DNA of 64,000 nt from JBAOHV01 sp964450685 (GTDB lineage: Bacteria; Actinomycetota; Acidimicrobiia; Acidimicrobiales; Microtrichaceae): positions 10,344-74,343 of the forward strand of contig CAYVDN010000013.1 of the NCBI GenBank assembly GCA_964450685.1. Direction: 5' to 3'. Every line of letters starts with the position of its first letter. Within the stretch, counting starts at the first letter, position 1. Made by a program: the position numbers and the translations under genes. The notes under the pieces are model-generated. The model had not been told where the DNA came from and searched no databases. It was given only the letters and a program-made list of their open reading frames with translations. Positions 1 through 8,394 of this stretch are shown here, in pieces.

Positions 1-939
1 ATCGACCAGCAACACCTGTGCGTCGTCGGGCACCAGATCGAACAGGACGTGCTCACGGTCGGCCAGCCAGGCCAGCCACGCCTCCATGCCCTCGAAGATC
101 TCGCCGTCGGCAAGCCGCTGCCATTGCTCCCGACCCCACGGCTGAGCGGCGACGAGGTGCTCCGCCCGTTGACGCACCTCGGGCAGCGGCAACAGCTCCC
201 TGGCGCCGAAGATCGAGACCTGGTCGAGGTCGACCGTGGCTCGCTGGTCCGCGACGGAGAACTCGCAGAGGCGCTCGATCTCGTCACCCCACAGGTCGAC
301 GCGAACCGGTGCATCGGCGGTGGAGGGGAACACGTCGATGATCGACCCCCTCACGGCGAGCTCACCGCGGTGCTCGACCTGGTACTCGCGTCGGTAGCCG
401 GCTGTGACGAGCGACTCGATGAGAGCCGTTGCATCGATCTGGTCGCCGGGGCGAAGCACGACGGGCGCAGCGTCCTCGACGTGGGGACCCATGCGTTGCA
501 CGAGCGCCCGAGCGGTGGCGACGACGACCTGCAGTGACTGGTCGCCCGTGCGGAGGCGCCAGAGCGTGCGCAGCCGCCTGCCCATCGTCTCGATGGAAGG
601 GCTGACCCTCTCGAACGGAAGCGTCTCCCATGCCGGGAACAGCTCGAGCCCGTCGCCCGGCATGAAAGCCGCCAGGTCGGACCAGAGCCGTTCGGCGTCG
701 GCCGCGGTGGGCACGGCGACTACGAGTGGTCGACGCCGTGAGAGTGCGGCGATCCCGGCCACGGCGACCGGCTGTGCCGCCTGGGGCACGGCCAGCACTG
801 TCGAGCTCCGACCGAGCGCAGCGACAAGGCCCGGCTCCTCGCGCAGCATCGGCGCCGTGGCAGCCAGCGGAGCGACACCATCTGGTGCTCGGGGCGCGGT
901 GACTGGGCCGCGAACGGCATCGGGGGAGGTCTCGGTCAC
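1..939 (-). CDS. mfd: Transcription-repair coupling factor, N-terminal part (runs off window)
   Basis: Mfd is the ATP-dependent translocase that removes RNA polymerase stalled at DNA lesions and recruits UvrA. Only the first 313 codons are here; the frame is still open at base 1, so the RNAP-interacting and helicase domains lie outside. The visible part resembles the UvrB-like N-terminal module: a segment around residues 85-110 ending LFPAWETLPFERVSPS, then a GSIIDVFPS element typical of Mfd and UvrB. The GTG start at 939 is chosen because a -10-like TAGGTT (946-951) lies 6 nt upstream and the protein begins sensibly there. It lies downstream of pth on the same strand, a common actinobacterial order, with a DMT transporter gene inserted on the other strand. 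Confidence 0.9.
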   Translation of the reverse strand, partial: MTETSPDAVRGPVTAPRAPDGVAPLAATAPMLREEPGLVAALGRSSTVLAVPQAAQPVAVAGIAALSRRRPLVVAVPTAADAERLWSDLAAFMPGDGLELFPAWETLPFERVSPSIETMGRRLRTLWRLRTGDQSLQVVVATARALVQRMGPHVEDAAPVVLRPGDQIDATALIESLVTAGYRREYQVEHRGELAVRGSIIDVFPSTADAPVRVDLWGDEIERLCEFSVADQRATVDLDQVSIFGARELLPLPEVRQRAEHLVAAQPWGREQWQRLADGEIFEGMEAWLAWLADREHVLFDLVPDDAQVLLVD

Positions 940-945
940 CCGGGG

Positions 946-951
946 AACCTA
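946..951 (-). promoter_or_regulatory. -10-like hexamer for leaderless mfd
   Basis: TAGGTT on the minus strand, separated by 6 nt (CCCCGG) from the GTG start of mfd. The spacing puts the transcription start at or next to the start codon, so translation would be leaderless. Several other genes in this window show the same arrangement. Confidence 0.45.
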
Positions 952-997
952 CCGCGGGCCACCGACGACATGAACTGGACGTGCGAGGCTGTCGGCC

Positions 998-1849
998 ATG
1001 GCCGTGCTGCTCGCTGGGTTGTCCGCGCTCGCGTTCGGGGCGGGCGACTTCTATGGGGGTCTCTCGGCTCGTCGGATGCCGGCGTTGTGGACCACCGTCG
1101 TCGCTCAGGCGGTCGGCTTGGCGCTCGTGGGCACGGCAGCAGCTGGTATCGGCGGTTCCCCGACGGGCGGTGACCTGTGGCTCGGCGCCGCCGCGGGAGC
1201 CATCGGAGGTATCGCGCTGGCTGCGTTCTACTGGGCGATGGCGCAGGGACCGATGAGCATCGTGGCGCCGCTGTCGGCCGTCACGTCAGCGGTGGTGCCG
1301 GTTATCGCCGGGATGGTCTCGGGCGAGAGGCCCGGCGGCGTCGCCGTCGCGGGGATCGTCCTCGCGGTTCCTGCGATCGGCCTGATCAGCCGCGAAGGCA
1401 CCCCACAGGACGCACCAGCTGATCGGCAGCGGGCCTCGACCCGCGTCGCGGTTGTCGCCACCGCAGCCGGCGCGGGATTCGGGCTGTTCTTCACGCTGGT
1501 CAGCCGCACGGGCTCGGAGAGCGGTCTGTGGCCGCTGGTCGCGGCCCGCTCGACAGCGGTCCCGCTGGCACTGGTGGTCGTGCTGGTCGTCCGCCCCAGC
1601 GGTCCCACAGCGGGCGGCACCCGGCTGGCCACCTTCACCGGGTGCATGGATGCTCTCGGCAACGCCCTGTTCCTGTTCGCGACGCGACACGGCATGCTGG
1701 CTCTCGTCGGGGTGATCGGTGCCATGTACCCGGCGTCGACGGTGCTTCTCGCCCGTCTGCTCCTCGGGGAGCGGGTGGCCCGCCATCAGCTCCTGGGGCT
1801 GGCGATCGCCGCCGGTGCGGTGATGCTGATCGGTGTCAGCTCTGGTTGA
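998..1849 (+). CDS. EamA/DMT-superfamily transporter
   Basis: A 283-residue, very hydrophobic protein with about ten predicted membrane segments arranged as two homologous halves, the pattern of drug/metabolite transporters of the EamA type. Typical features are the N-terminal membrane segment with GAGDFYGG and a second-half segment containing GVIGAMYPASTVLLARLLLGE, which matches the conserved region near the end of EamA repeats. The substrate cannot be told from sequence. It is transcribed alone, opposite to its neighbours, and its 3' end overlaps the convergent pth gene by 14 bp. Confidence 0.8.
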   Translation: MAVLLAGLSALAFGAGDFYGGLSARRMPALWTTVVAQAVGLALVGTAAAGIGGSPTGGDLWLGAAAGAIGGIALAAFYWAMAQGPMSIVAPLSAVTSAVVPVIAGMVSGERPGGVAVAGIVLAVPAIGLISREGTPQDAPADRQRASTRVAVVATAAGAGFGLFFTLVSRTGSESGLWPLVAARSTAVPLALVVVLVVRPSGPTAGGTRLATFTGCMDALGNALFLFATRHGMLALVGVIGAMYPASTVLLARLLLGERVARHQLLGLAIAAGAVMLIGVSSG

Positions 1850-2417
1850 ACTGCTGCATCGCTGCGTCGATCCCCGACGAAGCGATGCACTCGACAGCAT
1901 CCGCTGCCCGGGCACACGCGACGTCGAGGTCCACCCTGGCAGCCTTGGGGATCTTCGACAGCACCCAGTCGGCGCCTCGTTCGGACCCGCCGGGTGGTCG
2001 GCCGATCCCGATACGGACCCGCGCGTAGTCCTGGGTTCCGAGGTGCTGTGTGATCGAACGCAGGCCGTTGTTGCCCGCCAGACCTCCGCCCAGTTTCACC
2101 TTCACGCGCCCGGGCTCAAGGTCGAGCTCGTCGTGGAGGACCACCAACTTCGACCAGTCGTCGATCTGGTATCGACGAACGAGCGCTGCGACCGACCGGC
2201 CCGACTCGTTCATCCACGTCGTCGGGAACGCTCCGACGGCTCGCACCTCACCCAGGCGCAGCTCAGCGATCATCGCCGATGTTGACCTGTCCATCCTGAG
2301 ACGCTCGCCGCATCGTGCGGCCAGCAACTCCAACGTGTCGACACCGAGGTTGTGGCGGGTGTTGCGGTAACGCTCCCCGGGGTTGCCCAGGCCGACCACG
2401 AGGAGATCCCTGCTCAC
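1836..2417 (-). CDS. pth: Peptidyl-tRNA hydrolase
   Basis: Cleaves the ester bond of peptidyl-tRNA that has dropped off the ribosome, recycling tRNA. The protein has 193 residues, normal for the family. Hallmarks are GLGNPGERYRNTRHNLG near the N-terminus, which carries the catalytic His, then TWMNESG and a LVVLHDELDLEPG segment, and GGGLAGNNGLRSI. The GTG start overlaps the rplY stop as GTGA, so the two genes are probably translationally coupled. It is the last gene of glmU-prs-rplY-pth. Its 3' end overlaps the convergent transporter gene. Confidence 0.97.
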   Translation of the reverse strand: MSRDLLVVGLGNPGERYRNTRHNLGVDTLELLAARCGERLRMDRSTSAMIAELRLGEVRAVGAFPTTWMNESGRSVAALVRRYQIDDWSKLVVLHDELDLEPGRVKVKLGGGLAGNNGLRSITQHLGTQDYARVRIGIGRPPGGSERGADWVLSKIPKAARVDLDVACARAADAVECIASSGIDAAMQQFNQS

Positions 2418-3013
2418 TCCTCGGTTGATTCACCCGCCGCACGGGCGGTGATCGCCGCGCGGGTCAGCTCCGCGGTGACAACGGCCTGCTGCGGACGTGA
2501 CAGCGACACGACGCCGTCGGGCAGCTCGACGTCCTTGACCAGGATCGACCGGTCGAGACGCATACCGGAGATGTCCACCTGGATCGCCGCGGGAATCTGG
2601 TCCGGACGCACACGCACCTTCAGCTGGTTGAGGCGCTGTTCGGTCATGCCGCCCATAACCGTCACCTGCTTGGGCTCACCGACGAGCACGATCGGGACGT
2701 AGAGCTCCACCGGCTTGGCCGGGTCGACCTCGAGGAAGTCGACGTGGGTCACGTCGCGGCGCACCGGGTGACGCTGCATCTCACGGATGAGAGTCACGGC
2801 GGACTTTCCGTCGTACTCGAGACGGATGAGGGTGTTGCGGCCGGCCTCGTTGTTGAGCGCGTGACGCAGGTCAGCACGGTCGATGCTGATCGTGTCTGCT
2901 TCCTTGCCGGCGCCGTAGACGACAGCGGGGATTCGGCCCTCACCGCGCAGGCGACGCGACGGGCGGGTACCGGTGGTGCGACCGGTCTCGGCGGTGAGAG
3001 TTACCTCGGACAT
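2414..3013 (-). CDS. rplY: 50S ribosomal protein bL25 (CTC/TL5 long form)
   Basis: Binds 5S rRNA in the large ribosomal subunit. The 199-residue length is that of the long form, with an N-terminal L25 domain (RRLRGEGRIPAVVYG, typical of the family) and a C-terminal CTC-type beta domain. The reading frame extends 28 codons further upstream, but the ATG at 3013 is preferred: it gives the usual MSEVTL-type start and is preceded by a good Shine-Dalgarno sequence (AGGAGAA). The gene lies between prs and pth, as in many Gram-positive bacteria. Confidence 0.95.
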   Translation of the reverse strand: MSEVTLTAETGRTTGTRPSRRLRGEGRIPAVVYGAGKEADTISIDRADLRHALNNEAGRNTLIRLEYDGKSAVTLIREMQRHPVRRDVTHVDFLEVDPAKPVELYVPIVLVGEPKQVTVMGGMTEQRLNQLKVRVRPDQIPAAIQVDISGMRLDRSILVKDVELPDGVVSLSRPQQAVVTAELTRAAITARAAGESTEE

Positions 3014-3182
3014 GCGACGTTCTCCTGGAGCTCCCGCCGCACGGGCCTCGTCAGAGGAGGGCGGGGATGTCGGGCGGACGTGACCCGCGCGCAGCACGGC
3101 GCGGGCCGGTCGGCGAGTCTACCGGCCACCCGCGATCCCACGCCAGACGGGGTAGTCGTGGCTGGCGAGCCCCCGGTGGGGT

Positions 3183-4166
3183 TCAGCTCTGGTTCTGGCC
3201 GTCGAAGATCTCGGAGACCGAGTTGTCCTCGAACACGGCATCGATCGCGTCGGCGATGATGCCAGCGGCTGAGAGGACCTCGATCTTGTCCAGGTGCTTG
3301 TCGCTGGGCAGCGGAAGCGTGTTGGTGATGACGACCTTCTCGATCGGAGCGTTCTTCAGGCGATCTATCGCCGGTCCCGAGAAGACACCATGGGTCGCTG
3401 CGCAGTAGACAGCCCTGGCACCACGCTCGGTCAACTGCTCCGCGGCGGCCACGATGGTGCCGGCAGTGTCGATCATGTCGTCGATCAGGACACACGGACG
3501 GCCTTCCACCTCGCCGACGACCTCCTTGGCCTCGACCTGGTTCTTGGCGCCCTTGATGCGCCTCTTGTGCACTATCGCCAGATCGGCGTGCAGTTGGTTG
3601 GCGTAGCGCTCGGCGACCTTCACTCTGCCGGCGTCAGGTGACACCACGACCAGATCGTCGGGCAGGTTCGCCGCCATCCAGTCGACCAGGACCGGCATCG
3701 CGGTGAGGTGATCGACGGGGCCGTCGAAGAACCCCTGGATCTGCCCTGAGTGGAGGTCCACCGAGACGATGCGCTTTGCGCCCGCAACCTCGAACATGTT
3801 GGCGAGCAGCTTCGCCGTGATCGGCTCACGGCCTTCGGCCTTGCGGTCCTGACGCCCGTACCCGTAGAAGGGGGCCACCACTGTGATGCGCTTGGCAGAT
3901 GCGCGGCGGGCGGCGTCGACCAGGATCAGGTGTTCCATGATCGCGTCGTTGACCGACATCTCCGGCGTTGTCGAGTGGCTGCCGAAGATGAACAGGTCCG
4001 CCCCGCGGATCGACTCGCCGTACTTGCAGTGGAGCTCGCCGTTGGCGAACTCGGCCATGTGGACGGGGCCGAGTTCCTGGCCGAGCCGGTCGGCCACCTC
4101 CGCGGCCAACTCACGGTTGACGCGGCCCGACACGATCATCAGCCGCTTCTTCGTAACCAGCTCCAC
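3183..4166 (-). CDS. prs: Ribose-phosphate pyrophosphokinase
   Basis: Makes PRPP from ribose 5-phosphate and ATP, feeding purine, pyrimidine, histidine, tryptophan and NAD synthesis. The 327-residue protein is of normal length. Family motifs are visible: FANGELHCKYGESIRGAD, the ATP-site region YGYGRQDRK, the DLHSGQIQGFF segment, and the PRPP-binding loop VLIDDMIDTAGTI. The GTG start has a GGAGG ribosome-binding site about 7 nt upstream. It sits between glmU and rplY, the usual order, with a gap of only 36 bp to glmU. Confidence 0.96.
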   Translation of the reverse strand: MELVTKKRLMIVSGRVNRELAAEVADRLGQELGPVHMAEFANGELHCKYGESIRGADLFIFGSHSTTPEMSVNDAIMEHLILVDAARRASAKRITVVAPFYGYGRQDRKAEGREPITAKLLANMFEVAGAKRIVSVDLHSGQIQGFFDGPVDHLTAMPVLVDWMAANLPDDLVVVSPDAGRVKVAERYANQLHADLAIVHKRRIKGAKNQVEAKEVVGEVEGRPCVLIDDMIDTAGTIVAAAEQLTERGARAVYCAATHGVFSGPAIDRLKNAPIEKVVITNTLPLPSDKHLDKIEVLSAAGIIADAIDAVFEDNSVSEIFDGQNQS

Positions 4167-4202
4167 CGTCTGCCTCCGTCTGCAGGCAACGGCCTGCGAT
4201 CT

Positions 4203-5378
4203 CTAGAGCCCGGGACCTGCAGTGTAGAACGGTCCCGTCGTCGAGTCTGCCGGAACCTCACAACCGGGCGCGAGCGCGGCATACGGCCCGACGCTTGCGC
4301 GGTCGCCGATCCGGGCGTTGCGTGCGGTGGTGCGCTCCACGAGGCAGTCCTCGCCCACAACCGAGTCGACCAGGCGGGTGTCGGGACCGAGCTCGCTTCG
4401 TTCACCGACGACGGTGGCGCCCTGGAGAATGACCCCCGGGAACAGGGTCACGTCGCGACCAACAACGACGGTCGTGTCGACATAGACGGCGGTGGGGTCG
4501 ACCATCGTCACTCCCGAGGCCAACAGCGCCCTGTTCGTACGACGCCGCAGCTCTGCCTCGGCCGCTGCGAGCTGGGAGCGGTCGTTCACGCCCTGTGTCT
4601 CTGCCGGATCATCAGCAACCACCGCCTCGATCGGGTGCCCGGCCGAGGCCAGCACCTCGACCACATCGGTCAGGTAGTACTCACCCTGGCTGTTGTCGGG
4701 CTCGACACGGCGCAGCGCTGGTGCGAGCAGGCTCCGGCGGAAGCAGTAGATCGAGGTGTTCACCTCGGTGATCGCCAACTCCTCCTCGGATGCGTCGCGC
4801 TGTTCGACGATCCGCTCGACCCGGCCCTCACGCCCACGCACGACCCGCCCGTAACCGGTCGGGTCGTCCATTAGCGCAGTCAGCATCGTGGCGGCGGCAC
4901 CGCTGCTTCGATGATGGTCGACCAGCGCCGAGATGGTCGACGGGCGCAACAACGGCGCGTCGCCGATCAGGACCAGCACGTCTCCCTCGTCGTCATCGTC
5001 CGGTAGGCCGACGAGACCGACGAGGGTTGCGTCGCCGGTCCCCCGCTGCACGCGCTGCTCGACGAAGTCGACGCTCACCTCGTGTGGGTGCTCCTGCATC
5101 TTCTTGGTGACCCACTCACCCTTGTGGCCCACGACGATCACTGCCCGCTCGGCGCGGACCTCGGCCAGCGACTCGACCACGTACATGAGCATCGGCTTGC
5201 CGCACAGACGGTGGAGCGGCTTGGGACGGTCAGAGCGCATGCGACTGCCCTCGCCCGCGGCCAGCACGATCGCGTTCAGCGGCGCCGCTTGCACTGCAGC
5301 TGCGTCCGGTCGCTGATCCGAATCCGGGCCTGCCGTGTTCTCCATGTCAGGTGCGCTGTCCATCGCCGGTGTGTCCAT
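4203..5378 (-). CDS. glmU: GlmU-type UDP-GlcNAc pyrophosphorylase lacking the acetyltransferase catalytic half
   Basis: The N-terminal domain is a clear nucleotidyltransferase (LAAGEGSRMRSDRPKPLH, then EQRVQRGTGDA and NDRSQLAAAEAELRRR), which forms UDP-GlcNAc from GlcNAc-1-P and UTP for cell-wall synthesis. The protein has 391 residues rather than the usual 450-480. The C-terminal left-handed beta helix stops soon after GPYAALAPG, which corresponds to the GPFARLRPG region of E. coli GlmU. The Arg there is replaced by Ala, and the later catalytic His/Asn/Lys coils are absent before a TAG stop. The frame extends upstream through the tRNA gene; the ATG at 5378, behind GAAGGGAA, is preferred. Only uridylyltransferase activity is expected. 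Confidence 0.88.
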   Translation of the reverse strand: MDTPAMDSAPDMENTAGPDSDQRPDAAAVQAAPLNAIVLAAGEGSRMRSDRPKPLHRLCGKPMLMYVVESLAEVRAERAVIVVGHKGEWVTKKMQEHPHEVSVDFVEQRVQRGTGDATLVGLVGLPDDDDEGDVLVLIGDAPLLRPSTISALVDHHRSSGAAATMLTALMDDPTGYGRVVRGREGRVERIVEQRDASEEELAITEVNTSIYCFRRSLLAPALRRVEPDNSQGEYYLTDVVEVLASAGHPIEAVVADDPAETQGVNDRSQLAAAEAELRRRTNRALLASGVTMVDPTAVYVDTTVVVGRDVTLFPGVILQGATVVGERSELGPDTRLVDSVVGEDCLVERTTARNARIGDRASVGPYAALAPGCEVPADSTTGPFYTAGPGL

Positions 5379-5426
5379 TTCCCTTCGCCCTGAGGCATTC
5401 GTTGTCGATGTCCCATTCGCCCTCAG

Positions 5427-5499
5427 CTCGCGGGGCAGGATTCGAACCTGCACTCTCCTGATCCAAAGTCAGGCGTTCTGCCAATTGAACTACCCGCGA
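5427..5499 (-). tRNA. tRNA-Gln (anticodon TTG)
   Basis: A 73-nt cloverleaf read on the minus strand. The 7-bp acceptor stem is TCGCGGG/CCCGCGA with discriminator G. The D arm contains AGTTCAATTGG, the anticodon stem is CCTGA/TCAGG around CTTTGGA (anticodon TTG), and the T arm is GCAGG-TTCGAAT-CCTGC. CCA is not encoded; CT follows. It lies just upstream of glmU, the common actinobacterial arrangement. Confidence 0.97.
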
Positions 5500-5546
5500 A
5501 AGTCGACCGCACCGACGGTCGAACGCCTCACAACGCTACCGCCCTG

Positions 5547-6602
5547 TCAGGACGCTTCGAGCGAGCGTCTCGGACCGCCCCTGCCGAACGCCGTCGCGAC
5601 GGCCTCCTGCCAGAAGCCGATCCCCCAACCGAGGTGGATGGCGACGAACGCTGCCGGCACCCAACGACGGTCCGCAGGATTGTCCAGATCCCCGACGGTA
5701 CGCAGGCTGGCAACCACCACCAGCGCCGCGTACGGAGTGAACATCAGGATGCCGAGCCGACGGGTCGGACGCCACGACGTGAGCGCAGCGGCCAGTGCGA
5801 GCATCGCCACCATCCCCGGCGCCGCCAAGTGGCGTACACCGGCCGACTCCGGATGACGGACGAGGGTCTGGACCTTGCCCGCCCCGTAGCGGCGGTACTG
5901 TCGGAACAGGTCGGTGACCCGCTGGCGGCAGTCCCAGTCGATCGTTATCGCCGGGTCGAACAGCAGCTCGTGTCCGCTCTGTCGCAGTCGGTAGTCGAAC
6001 TCGAAGTCCTCGTTCACGAGTTGGTCCTCGACCCAGCCGTCAAGCTCCCGGACCAGCGCTGTCGGATAAGCACCGAAGGGGATGTGGTCGACCGGCTGGG
6101 CCGACTCCCCGTAGTGGTAGACCGAGTTGCCCTGCGCGAACGGGGAACCCATCACCGCAGCGATCGCCCTGCCCTGGGAGGTGTGCCCCCTGCCCTCCTT
6201 GCGACCGCCGACACCACCCCACTGGCCCGTTCCCAGGTGTGCCACAACCCGCTCCACGTAGTCGTCGGGAACTCGGCAGTGGGCGTCTATTCGCACGAAC
6301 CAGCGTCCCCGCGCCGCGGCGAGCGCCGTGTTCATGGCTACTGGGATGACCCGGGCAGGGTTGTGGAGCAGTTGGACCCGTGCGTCGGCGGCGGCGATCC
6401 GCTCGACCACGGCAACGGTGTCATCGGTCGAGTCACCGTCCACCACGAGCACCTGGAGGTTGGTGTGTGTCTGGGCCAGGACGCTGTCGAGCAGCGGCCC
6501 GATCGTCGCCGACTCGTTCCGTGCCGGGATGGCGATGGTGACCAGATCGGCCTGACCGGCCGTGCCGTTGCCGGGCGTGCCGTCGGTGGCGGGTTTCGTC
6601 AC
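5547..6602 (-). CDS. Family 2 glycosyltransferase (ExoA-like)
   Basis: Inverting GT-A glycosyltransferase expected to add a sugar to a lipid-linked repeat unit. The 351-residue protein begins its catalytic domain at about residue 20 (VTIAIPARNESATIGPLLDSVL), with VDGDSTDDT and RIDAH as the sugar-nucleotide/metal (DxD-like) region and EDFEFDYRLRQSG as the acceptor/base region. It ends with a C-terminal membrane anchor of two to three hydrophobic segments, as in succinoglycan ExoA. Its GTG start overlaps the stop of the initiating sugar transferase gene as GTGA, so the two are co-translated at the head of the exopolysaccharide locus. Confidence 0.9.
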   Translation of the reverse strand: MTKPATDGTPGNGTAGQADLVTIAIPARNESATIGPLLDSVLAQTHTNLQVLVVDGDSTDDTVAVVERIAAADARVQLLHNPARVIPVAMNTALAAARGRWFVRIDAHCRVPDDYVERVVAHLGTGQWGGVGGRKEGRGHTSQGRAIAAVMGSPFAQGNSVYHYGESAQPVDHIPFGAYPTALVRELDGWVEDQLVNEDFEFDYRLRQSGHELLFDPAITIDWDCRQRVTDLFRQYRRYGAGKVQTLVRHPESAGVRHLAAPGMVAMLALAAALTSWRPTRRLGILMFTPYAALVVVASLRTVGDLDNPADRRWVPAAFVAIHLGWGIGFWQEAVATAFGRGGPRRSLEAS

Positions 6603-8149
6603 CGATGTTTGCCGAGCAGCGTCGGTATGGTCCTCAGTCCGATCAGCAGGTCACGCCAGAGCGACCAGTTCTCGATGTAGCGGTTGTCCAGTCGCACCCT
6701 GGTCTCGATGCTGGTGTCGCCCCAGTAGCCGTTGACCTGCGCCCAGCCGGTGAGCCCGACGGGTACCCGGTGCCGGAAGTGGTAGCCGTCGATCTCCTCG
6801 CCGAACTGCTCCACGAAGTGGGGTCGTTCGGGCCGGGGGCCGACGAGGGACATGTCGCCACGCAGCACGTTGAACAGCTGCGGCAGCTCGTCGAGGTGGG
6901 ATGGACGCAGGAACCGCCCGACCGACGTCACCCGGTCGTCGTTCTTGACCGTCCACTGGGTGGCCGAGTCGTCGTTGACCTTCATGGTGCGGAACTTGAG
7001 GATCTCGAACGGTTGCCCGCCGAGACCGACGCGTACCTGCCGGAAGAAGATCGGACCACGGCTGGACAACTTCACTGCCAATGCGCAGCCGAGGAGTATG
7101 GGTGAGGTGAGAAGGATGAGTCCGGCTGCCGCGACGATGTCCAACGCCCGCTTGGCCCGCCAGGAGTTGGAGCTGGCGTCGGTTCGTCGCAGCGGGATGA
7201 GCGGCAGGCCTGACACCTCGTGACAGATGTCGTCGGCCGACACTCCCAGCTCGAACAGCCGCGGCACCGCATAGAACTGTACGGGCAGGTCGTGGCAGCG
7301 GCGCACGATCCTGACGAGCTCGGGGTCGTCGGCCGCACCGAACGCCAGGATCACGTGTTTGACGTGGGTGAGCCGGAGGATCTCGGGGAGGTGCTCGGGT
7401 CGGCCGACCACCGGAAGGGGCGCCGCGTCGTCGTAGCGATCGACGAACCCGCACGGAACCAGGCCGAACTCCGGGTTGGCCGACAGCGCCTGCGCGATCT
7501 CGATGGCAACCGGTCCCGTCCCGATGATGAGGGTGTCGTCCAGGTCGTATCCACGTGACCGCGCGCCGCCCACGAGGCGATAGGTGATGATCCGCCCGAG
7601 AAGGATCAGCGGAATCGTGGCGACGACGATCCAGACGACCGCCAGCACGTCGATCGTCCGCCCACTGTTCGTCACATTGTCGATCTGTGCCAGTGAGACG
7701 ATGACGAGCGTGATCAGAGGGGTCAGACCGACCCTGGCCGCGATGTTGAGCAGACCCTCGCTCGGAACCACGACGAGCCGACCGCGTCGGGCGGTGGGCC
7801 ACAACAGGATCATGCCGACGAGTCCGAACAGCACCACCACGCGGGGATTGATCTGCTGCTCCGGGCTGAGGCTGGCGAGGAGTATCGGAGCGACCATCGC
7901 TGCCCCGTCGAGGGCGTGACCGAACAAGCAGAGCAGTCGACCGACAGCCCGTCGTTCCTGCTGTGGCACTGCGCTGCGCGGCTCACGGATGAGGACAGGT
8001 CCGTCGTCGGGACGCCTCAGGTCGATGAGCAGCGGAGCGACCGCCTCGCGCCGCAGCGCGGGGCGCGCAGCACCACCGCCGTCCTTGTACTGGATCGGGA
8101 TGACGCGCCCCCCTGCGGTCATCTCGTCAGTCTCGGAATAACGCAACAT
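6599..8149 (-). CDS. Polyprenyl-phosphate sugar-1-phosphate transferase (WcaJ/ExoY type)
   Basis: Initiates polysaccharide repeat-unit assembly by moving a hexose-1-phosphate from a UDP-sugar to undecaprenyl phosphate. From the chosen ATG the protein has 516 residues. It has about four N-terminal membrane segments, a Rossmann-like CoA-binding region (DDTLIIGTGPVAIEIAQAL), a fifth hydrophobic helix, then the bacterial sugar transferase domain: KRALDIVAAAGLILL, FRQVRVGLGGQPFEILKFRTM and LDELPQLFNVLRGDMSLVGPRPE. The frame is open much further upstream, but that stretch is Arg-rich and overlaps the divergent gene. A promoter at 8258-8286 places transcription start inside it, so the ATG at 8149 or 8122 is likelier. 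Confidence 0.93.
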   Translation of the reverse strand: MLRYSETDEMTAGGRVIPIQYKDGGGAARPALRREAVAPLLIDLRRPDDGPVLIREPRSAVPQQERRAVGRLLCLFGHALDGAAMVAPILLASLSPEQQINPRVVVLFGLVGMILLWPTARRGRLVVVPSEGLLNIAARVGLTPLITLVIVSLAQIDNVTNSGRTIDVLAVVWIVVATIPLILLGRIITYRLVGGARSRGYDLDDTLIIGTGPVAIEIAQALSANPEFGLVPCGFVDRYDDAAPLPVVGRPEHLPEILRLTHVKHVILAFGAADDPELVRIVRRCHDLPVQFYAVPRLFELGVSADDICHEVSGLPLIPLRRTDASSNSWRAKRALDIVAAAGLILLTSPILLGCALAVKLSSRGPIFFRQVRVGLGGQPFEILKFRTMKVNDDSATQWTVKNDDRVTSVGRFLRPSHLDELPQLFNVLRGDMSLVGPRPERPHFVEQFGEEIDGYHFRHRVPVGLTGWAQVNGYWGDTSIETRVRLDNRYIENWSLWRDLLIGLRTIPTLLGKHR

Positions 8150-8257
8150 CACAGCCCCAATCCACCGCACGAACCGGCTCCCGCCTGAAAACCGGCCGAG
8201 ATCCGCCGCCGCGCCCAGCTGAGTCGCCCCTGATCGACCCCGCCGTTCGCTCACACC

Positions 8258-8286
8258 AGTAAACGTGTGACGGGAGCCACCGTCAA
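8258..8286 (-). promoter_or_regulatory. Sigma-70-type promoter for the sugar transferase/GT2 operon
   Basis: On the minus strand, -35 TTGACG (8286-8281), a 17-bp spacer and -10 TTTACT (8263-8258). It is among the best vegetative promoter matches in the window. It implies a 5' leader of roughly 100 nt before the ATG at 8149. The remaining sequence up to the divergent gene at 8395 shows nothing else recognisable. Confidence 0.6.
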
Positions 8287-8394
8287 GGGTCTGCCGCACG
8301 ATGTTCACACGAATGCCATGGGCAAAACGCCTTGCGAGGGCGGTTGGACACCCGACGGTTGCCCGAGAAACGCCGGTGCGACACACTCCAGCCG

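Noticed and set aside
5379..5453. N-terminal extension of GlmU starting MQVRILPREL inside the tRNA-Gln gene
   Set aside because: This stretch is a translation of the tRNA 3' end; such MxVRxLPRE starts are a known artefact. The ATG at 5378 has a ribosome-binding site.
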